Assembly: GCA_963753195.1 (NCBI GenBank) | Contig: CAVWBH010000004.1 | Location: 62,001-126,000, forward strand | Length of the DNA stretch: 64,000 bases | Direction of reading: 5' to 3' | Source: Palsa-504 sp963753195 | GTDB lineage: Bacteria; Actinomycetota; Actinomycetes; Streptosporangiales; Streptosporangiaceae | Part shown: positions 59,078 through 64,000 of the stretch, piece after piece | Layout of the letters: each line of letters begins with the position of its first letter | Position numbering within the stretch: position 1 is the first letter of the stretch | Notes under the pieces: generated by a model | The model's database searches: none | The model's input: only the letters and a program-made list of their open reading frames with translations | Told to the model about the DNA's origin: nothing | Program-made: the position numbers and the translations under genes

Positions 59078-60952
59078 CTAGCTAAGTGGGCTCGGTGCCC
59101 CGAACCCGGTCCTCAGCACGGCCTGGCCCGTAGTCAGCGTGATCGGTTGCACCCACGCGGGGAGAAATTGGGACCGCTGCGCATTGATGAACGCCTGCAT
59201 CCAGCTCAGGTAGGCGGCACCAGTCAGGTGCGCCGCGCTGTCCACCGTGGCCAGGTCCATTGACCGCAGCAGGCTGGCCGGTCCGCCGCCAGGCGACTGG
59301 TCGACGAAGTCCACGATGCTCACCGGGTAGCGTTCGGCCATGATGGCCAGCAGCTTCGGCAGCCGCGGATCAACATCACCGCTGAGAAGTTGTGCCCGGG
59401 CTTGGGCCGAGGCCGCGATCTGGCTGTTCGCCAGCAGCTGGGCGCCGGCTTCCTGCCTGGCGGCCAGCGCCGTCTTTTCATCGGCGCTGTATTCGGCGGC
59501 GCCGCCGGAATAGACCAGCCGGATGTCGATGCTGGCGTTCCCGGACCCGAAGCTGGCGATGACGGCCGGGGCGTAGACGGAGGTCAGCCGGCCGCCGAAC
59601 TGGGCCCGGATAGCGGCAGTGGATACCACCAGAGCAGAGCCGAGGGGATCATTCGACCCAGGCCCGAGCGCCAGGAGGTTCGCGGTCGGGAAGCCTCCGC
59701 TGGCCAGACCCGTACATACCTGCGGATCGCACGACACGACTGCGGCCCGGCTGACCTGATGCAGAATCCAGGTGATGGCGGCCGACCTGACCGCATCCTC
59801 ATCGGTGAGCGCCGGGTTAGTCGGGGCAGCGCGACCCGCTAGCCGCTCAGACGCTGCGCCGTGCCGGGGGAGATTGAGGGCGAGCACGCCAGCGCCGAGA
59901 ACCAGCACCATCGCGGCCAGGAGCACAGCCGCCTGCCGGTGCCGCCGGGCGCGGCCACTCCTGCGCCGCGCCGACCGGGGCCCGGACGCCAGCCCGGCCC
60001 CGATCAGGCCGTCGCCGCTGCCGTGCCGCGGCTGCGGCGGTCCGGCAGGCGGACGCGGCGAGCTGGCTGCCTCCTCGGCCACGGCCAGGGCGGAGGCCTC
60101 CGGCGGCATTGGCCCGGTAAGCCGCGCGCCGGCGGCCACCAGCTCGCCCAGCACGTCGCGGGCCGATGGCCGGGCGGCTGGATCCTTATCGAGGCAGCGA
60201 TAGACCAGCGAACCCAGCGGTTCGGGAAGCCGGCCCATCTTTGGCTCAGAATGAAGAATGGCATACGCCGTAGCGGTCAGCGACTCACCCCTGAAGGGCA
60301 GCTCACCGGTACCGGCGAACACCATCGTCACCGCCCACGACCACATGTCAGCCGCCGCCGTCACCCGGGTCCCAGCCAGCTGCTCAGGCGGCATGAACGC
60401 CGGGGTTCCCACCGTGACCTCACCAGAAAACACTGTGGTCATCCCCGGCACAGCCGCCAGCCCGAAATCGATCACCACCGGACCGTCGGGCCCGAGCAGC
60501 ACATTGGCCGGCTTGAAGTCCCGGTGCACCATCCCGGCCGCATGCACCGCACCCAGCGCCGTCAGCGTGGCCACCGCGATCCGCTCCAGCGCCGCGCCGC
60601 CCCGCGGCCCCAGCTGCTCCACGATCTCCACCAGCGACGGCCCGCTGACGTACTCACTGACAATGAACGGCCGCCGCTCGAAAATCCCCGCATCCAGGAC
60701 CTGCGCGGTACAGAACCGCGCCACCCGCTGCGCCGCCGCGACCTCCTTCAGAAACCGGCTCCGGACCTGCGGGTCCGTCGTCGGCGGCAGAAGCTTGACC
60801 GCCGCCCAGCTGCCGGTGGGACCCTCCGCCAGGAACACCACACCCTGCCCGCCCTCGCCCAGGCGGCCGAGCAGCCGGTAGCCACCCACCTCGCGCGGGT
60901 CCGTCTCGCGCAAGGCGAGCATCTCGGGCACTGTGGGCCAAGCGGACGTCAC
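59078..60952 (-). CDS. Receptor-type Ser/Thr protein kinase
   Basis: 624 aa from GTG 60952, by comparison with the paralogue at 51128. Kinase domain ~20-280: GEGGQGVVFLAEG, the Lys in AAVKLLPP, VHRDFKPANVLL, IDFGLAAVPG and GTPAFMPPEQLAG, i.e. an active Hanks-type kinase. A Pro-rich linker leads to one membrane helix (AVLLAAMVLVLGAGVLALNL) and a ~230-residue outer domain with ITWILHQVSRAAVVSCDPQV and SGDVDPRLPKLLAIMAE. The outer domain has no PASTA repeats and I do not recognise it; the CDPxxC pair could form a disulfide. It should sense an extracellular signal and phosphorylate cytosolic targets. Confidence 0.93.
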   Translation of the reverse strand: MTSAWPTVPEMLALRETDPREVGGYRLLGRLGEGGQGVVFLAEGPTGSWAAVKLLPPTTDPQVRSRFLKEVAAAQRVARFCTAQVLDAGIFERRPFIVSEYVSGPSLVEIVEQLGPRGGAALERIAVATLTALGAVHAAGMVHRDFKPANVLLGPDGPVVIDFGLAAVPGMTTVFSGEVTVGTPAFMPPEQLAGTRVTAAADMWSWAVTMVFAGTGELPFRGESLTATAYAILHSEPKMGRLPEPLGSLVYRCLDKDPAARPSARDVLGELVAAGARLTGPMPPEASALAVAEEAASSPRPPAGPPQPRHGSGDGLIGAGLASGPRSARRRSGRARRHRQAAVLLAAMVLVLGAGVLALNLPRHGAASERLAGRAAPTNPALTDEDAVRSAAITWILHQVSRAAVVSCDPQVCTGLASGGFPTANLLALGPGSNDPLGSALVVSTAAIRAQFGGRLTSVYAPAVIASFGSGNASIDIRLVYSGGAAEYSADEKTALAARQEAGAQLLANSQIAASAQARAQLLSGDVDPRLPKLLAIMAERYPVSIVDFVDQSPGGGPASLLRSMDLATVDSAAHLTGAAYLSWMQAFINAQRSQFLPAWVQPITLTTGQAVLRTGFGAPSPLS

Positions 60953-61253
60953 CCGGCCATTTTGCCCCCCGGAGCTCAGCGCACGCCACCATTCCGCTTC
61001 ACCAGCCACCTGGGCCAAATGATGCGCTCAGCCGAGAACATAGGAAATTTCCCTTTGAAACGGGCTTGCACCCGGGCATGCTGTTGGACAAGCCCGGCCA
61101 TATGGCGCCCCCAAGGGGCAGCCAGCGAGCCGGGTCAGGGGCGGGGCCCCGGCAGCACCGTCTCCCCCCCCACGGTGCCCGGGGCTCCGCTCCACCTCAG
61201 GCACCGGCCACCACGCCGACGCCCCTTTCCGGCCCTCCACCGGGGCAAACGCG
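60953..61253. other. 301-nt intergenic region
   Basis: Between the 5' end of the kinase gene and the 3' end of the alkylsulfatase-like gene. Its first ~35 nt match the region upstream of the broken kinase paralogue, so the duplication covers part of the promoter. Contains a terminator-like hairpin (61155-61178). Confidence 0.5.
61155..61178 (-). terminator. Hairpin downstream of the alkylsulfatase-like gene
   Basis: GCACCGT (61155-61161) and ACGGTGC (61172-61178) pair around a 10-nt loop that is mostly C on the plus strand. It lies ~80 nt past the minus-strand stop at 61254 and before the kinase, where a terminator is expected. Confidence 0.45.
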
Positions 61254-63083
61254 TTAAGGGGTGACGATCGCGAAGTCGGGGTCGGGGTCGTCGATGAGCG
61301 ACATCAGCTGTCCTAGGACGGCGGGGTCACCGGACATGCCGATCCCGTCGGGTATTGCGGTGGCCAGGAGCTGCAGCAGCTGGGGTCTGGTCAGGGTGAC
61401 CGTCAGGTCCGCTGTCTGGTTGCCGGTGGTGGGGTAGTGGATGAGGGCGCCGTTGCTGAGTTCCATCCGGTAGTTCTCGTGGACGTCGGTGAAATGCCAG
61501 CCGACCGACAGCCGCTCGCGCCAGGCTTTGGGGCCGTCGATCCGGATGGCGATGGAGTCGAAGAGCTGGGTGATGGTCAGGGCCGGGGCCAGGCCGGCGC
61601 TGCTGACCTCGGTGTGCTCGATCTTGTTCGTCCGCAGCTCGCGTGCGCCGGTGAGGTAGCTGTTGCGCCAGGTCGCGTTCTCCGCACCGTAGCCCAGCCG
61701 TTCCAGGATCGTGGCGAGCAGCTCTCTCGCGGCCTGGTCGCCTGAGTCGGCGAACACGGCGTGGCTGGCCAGCTCGGCGGCGAACCGCAGATCGCCCTGC
61801 TCGAAGAATTCCCGTGCCTTGGCCACCGTCGCGTCCACGCCGCCGAAGGCTTGCACGTACCGTGTCCCGGCCGCCTCCGGCGGGTGCTGCCACAGGTGGG
61901 CCGGGTTCGCGTCGAACCAGCCGAGGTAACGCTGGTAGATGGCCTTGACGTTGTGATTGGCCGAGCCGTAATAGCCGTGGGTGTGCCACTCCCGGTCCAG
62001 CTCGGGCGGCAGCTCGATCATTTCGGCGATCTCGCTGTGGACGTAGCCCTGGTTGATCAGCCGGAGCGTCTGGTCGTGCAGGTAGGCGTACAAGTCCCGC
62101 TGCTGGGTCAGGTAGGCGACGATCTCACTGGTGCCCCAGGTGGGCCAGTGGTGCGAGGCGAACGCCACGTCGGACTGGCCGGCGAACAGCCCGATCGCCT
62201 CGTTCAGGTATCGCGACCAGATCCGCGGGTCGCGGACCTGTGCGCCGCGCAGGGTGAGCAGGTTGTGCAGGTTGTGGGTGGCGTTCTCGGCCAGGCACAG
62301 CGCCCGCTTGTCCGGGAACCAGAAATTCATCTCGGCCGGGCATTCGGTGCCGGGCGTGAGCTGGAAGACAATGCGGACCCCGTCCAGGACCTCCTGCTGG
62401 CCGGTGCGGGTGATGTAGCGGGTGGGCGCGACCAGGCCGGGAGTGCCGGTCGATCCGCCCGCGCCCAGCCCGATCCCCAGCGTGCCGGTCGCGCTCTTGG
62501 GCAGGCCGATAGCGGCGTAGTAGTAGCTGCGGCGCAGCATCGCCGTCCCGGCGTAGACGTTCTCCGACACCGCGTGCTCCAGGAAATGCTCGGGCGCGAG
62601 GATCGGGACATCGGGGCCGGCCTCGACCACGCCCAGCACCCCGCCGAAATGGTCCAGGTGGGCGTGGGTGTAGATGACGGCAGAGACGGCGCGGTCGCCG
62701 CGGTGCTGGCGGTACAGCGCGATCGCCGCGGCGGCGACCTCCCGGGAGATCAGCGGGTCGATCACGATGACCCCGTGGTCGCTCTCGATCAGCGTCATGT
62801 TCGACATCTCGAACCCGCGGACCTGGTAAATCCCGTCCGTTACCTCATACAAGCCGTGCTTGGCCGTGAGCTGAGCCTGCCGCCACAGGCTCGGGTGCAC
62901 CGTGTCCGGGCAGTCGCCAGCCAGGAAACCCCACGAGTCCATGTCCCACACCACGCGGCCATCCGCCGCCTTGATAACCATCGGCTCCAGCGTGCCGATG
63001 AAGCCCCGGTCGGCGTTAACGAAGTCACGGTGGTCACCGAAATCAGCAGCGGCCGGCCCGGTCCCCGCGGTCTGCTCAGACAT
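61254..63083 (-). CDS. MBL-fold alkyl sulfatase-like hydrolase (SdsA type)
   Basis: 609 aa; ATG 63083 follows GGGAG. The metallo-beta-lactamase motif is THAHLDHFGG (HxHxDH), with later metal ligands in CPAEMNFWFPDKRALCLAEN and a His-rich ASHHWPTWG. After the MBL core come the alkyl-sulfatase dimerisation domain (REWHTHGYYGSANHNVKAIY) and a C-terminal SCP2-like domain (ENYRMELSNGALIHYP). Cleaves primary alkyl sulfates in SdsA1; here likely acting on some organic sulfate. No signal peptide. Confidence 0.93.
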   Translation of the reverse strand: MSEQTAGTGPAAADFGDHRDFVNADRGFIGTLEPMVIKAADGRVVWDMDSWGFLAGDCPDTVHPSLWRQAQLTAKHGLYEVTDGIYQVRGFEMSNMTLIESDHGVIVIDPLISREVAAAAIALYRQHRGDRAVSAVIYTHAHLDHFGGVLGVVEAGPDVPILAPEHFLEHAVSENVYAGTAMLRRSYYYAAIGLPKSATGTLGIGLGAGGSTGTPGLVAPTRYITRTGQQEVLDGVRIVFQLTPGTECPAEMNFWFPDKRALCLAENATHNLHNLLTLRGAQVRDPRIWSRYLNEAIGLFAGQSDVAFASHHWPTWGTSEIVAYLTQQRDLYAYLHDQTLRLINQGYVHSEIAEMIELPPELDREWHTHGYYGSANHNVKAIYQRYLGWFDANPAHLWQHPPEAAGTRYVQAFGGVDATVAKAREFFEQGDLRFAAELASHAVFADSGDQAARELLATILERLGYGAENATWRNSYLTGARELRTNKIEHTEVSSAGLAPALTITQLFDSIAIRIDGPKAWRERLSVGWHFTDVHENYRMELSNGALIHYPTTGNQTADLTVTLTRPQLLQLLATAIPDGIGMSGDPAVLGQLMSLIDDPDPDFAIVTP

Positions 63084-63332
63084 CTCACTCCCCGAAAGAC
63101 GACGGCCAGGCCGCTGATCCGCGGCCCGCACTGATAGCCAGATAGCCAGGCTGCCGAGGGCAGCCGGAAATCCCTAGGGGGCCATTGTCCCGCAGAACCC
63201 GGTTAGGGTCGCATCCTTGAGCTCGGACGACGCGATACCAGGCCCCGGGCTGGCGGGCGGTATGCCGCACGCGATTGTGGCACCATGGCGGTCGGCGATC
63301 CGGTCCAGATCGCGGCACCCGCAGGAGGAACG

Positions 63333-64000
63333 ATGTCCGTTACAGGCCTGGCCCAGGACGATATCACGCGGATGCGCGACCAGCTTTTCTTCGAGGGCCC
63401 CGCACGCGATCGCCGTCTGAGCCGCTTCTGGCTCCTGCTGCCGCTGTCGGCGGTGATCGCGTCCGCCGGGGTGGTCAGCGACTCGACGGCCACCGTGATC
63501 GGGGCCATGATCGTCGCCCCGCTGATGACCCCGATCCTGGGGATCGTCCTGGCGGTGGTGCTGACCGACGGGGCCAACCTGCGCCGCTGCCTGGTGCTGG
63601 TCGTGGTCGGCGCGGCCACCGTGGTCGGGGTGGGCGCTCTGATGGGCCTGTTCGTCCCCTACCCGGTGGTCGCGGCCACCAACGCCCAGGTGGCCTCCCG
63701 GGTCACCCTCCAGCTCGCCGACCTGGTGGCCGCCCTGGCTACCGGAGCGGTGGGCTCGGTGGCCCTGGTCCGGTCCGATATCTCCGACACGCTGCCCGGC
63801 GTGGCCATCGCCATCTCGCTGGTGCCGCCGCTGGCCGTCGTCGGCATCACCCTGGAGTCCGGCGCCCCCCGCCAGTCGCTGGCCGCGCTCCTGTTGTTCA
63901 CCATGAACGTCGCGGCCATCCTGGCCAGCGGCATCGTGGTCATGGCCCTGTACCGGGTCCGCCGGGCCTCCGGCCGGGCGGATGCCGCGGTCTTCGGGTA
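63333..64000 (+). CDS. DUF389 membrane protein, 3' end missing
   Basis: 222 codons visible from ATG 63333, which has a strong AGGAGGA (63323-63329). The DUF389 pattern is clear: SFWLL-type start, ASAGVVSDSTATVIGAMIVA and PLMTPILGIVLAVVL, then further helices including DTLPGVAIAISLVPPLAVVG. Multi-pass protein of unknown function, found across bacteria. Divergent from the alkyl sulfatase gene; the C-terminus lies beyond the window. Confidence 0.9.
   Translation, partial: MSVTGLAQDDITRMRDQLFFEGPARDRRLSRFWLLLPLSAVIASAGVVSDSTATVIGAMIVAPLMTPILGIVLAVVLTDGANLRRCLVLVVVGAATVVGVGALMGLFVPYPVVAATNAQVASRVTLQLADLVAALATGAVGSVALVRSDISDTLPGVAIAISLVPPLAVVGITLESGAPRQSLAALLLFTMNVAAILASGIVVMALYRVRRASGRADAAVFG

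Noticed and set aside
1..64000. CRISPR arrays, tRNA or rRNA genes
   Set aside because: No regularly spaced repeats of CRISPR type and no sequence with a convincing tRNA T-arm or rRNA segment was seen by eye; a covariance-model scan would be decisive.

Overview
The window is GC-rich DNA (around 70% G+C) with dense, often overlapping genes, many GTG starts and typical actinomycete families: a Ddn-like F420 nitroreductase, an F420-type LLM oxidoreductase, Ser/Thr receptor kinases, TetR, AraC and LuxR regulators, and an NlpC/P60 hydrolase. This points to the chromosome of a soil actinomycete, perhaps near Streptosporangiales; I cannot name the species. I found no rRNA, tRNA or CRISPR array.

Layout. 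(1) 1-7864: a plus-strand catabolic set (SDR, flavin monooxygenase, cyclase-type hydrolase, enoyl-CoA hydratase, ThDP enzyme, MFS transporter); the transporter has a 14-bp iteron array upstream and a different 14-bp array at its stop codon. (2) 8011-12743: a winged-helix/sigma-region-4-like protein, Nudix, a frameshifted membrane protein, a Ddn-like protein, and a TetR gene divergent from SRPBCC plus a frameshifted cupin. (3) 12811-21684: methyltransferase, a double HD-GYP-like LuxR protein, the overlapping trio AraC-methyltransferase-class V aminotransferase, and CorA-GyrI-SRPBCC. (4) 22022-28510: dienelactone hydrolase, RibD-like reductase, a Baeyer-Villiger monooxygenase, and a tcuA-tcuB pair.

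(5) 28552-38478 is the most interesting part: a tightly packed accessory block with three methyltransferases, SRPBCC, a GT4 glycosyltransferase, an LPG-synthase/flippase-type membrane protein, a CDP-alcohol phosphotransferase fused to an extracytoplasmic sulfatase-type domain, a histidine phosphatase, a 6-pyruvoyltetrahydropterin synthase homologue with Glu in place of the catalytic Cys, and an MDR dehydrogenase. It looks like an uncharacterised pathway joining a GTP-derived (pterin-like) unit to a sugar and a phospho-alcohol or lipid. (6) 38637-41689: DUF1684, epimerase, a decayed K+ channel remnant, a small ORF and a lipoprotein. (7) 42053-45231: a TetR / SDR-DUF1330-SDR cassette bounded by 16-bp direct repeats, with a MITE-like inverted repeat at one end and an IS630-type transposase remnant at the other.

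(8) 45536-64000: NlpC/P60 protein, a phosphoesterase-crotonase-phosphoesterase operon, two paralogous receptor-type Ser/Thr kinases about 9.8 kb apart (the first broken by frameshifts, the second intact), LLM oxidoreductase, SDR, TetR, MFS, GH15, an XRE regulator, an alkylsulfatase-like MBL enzyme and a truncated DUF389 gene. Several genes carry single-base frameshifts, two of them in 6-nt homopolymers, so assembly error must be weighed against real decay.
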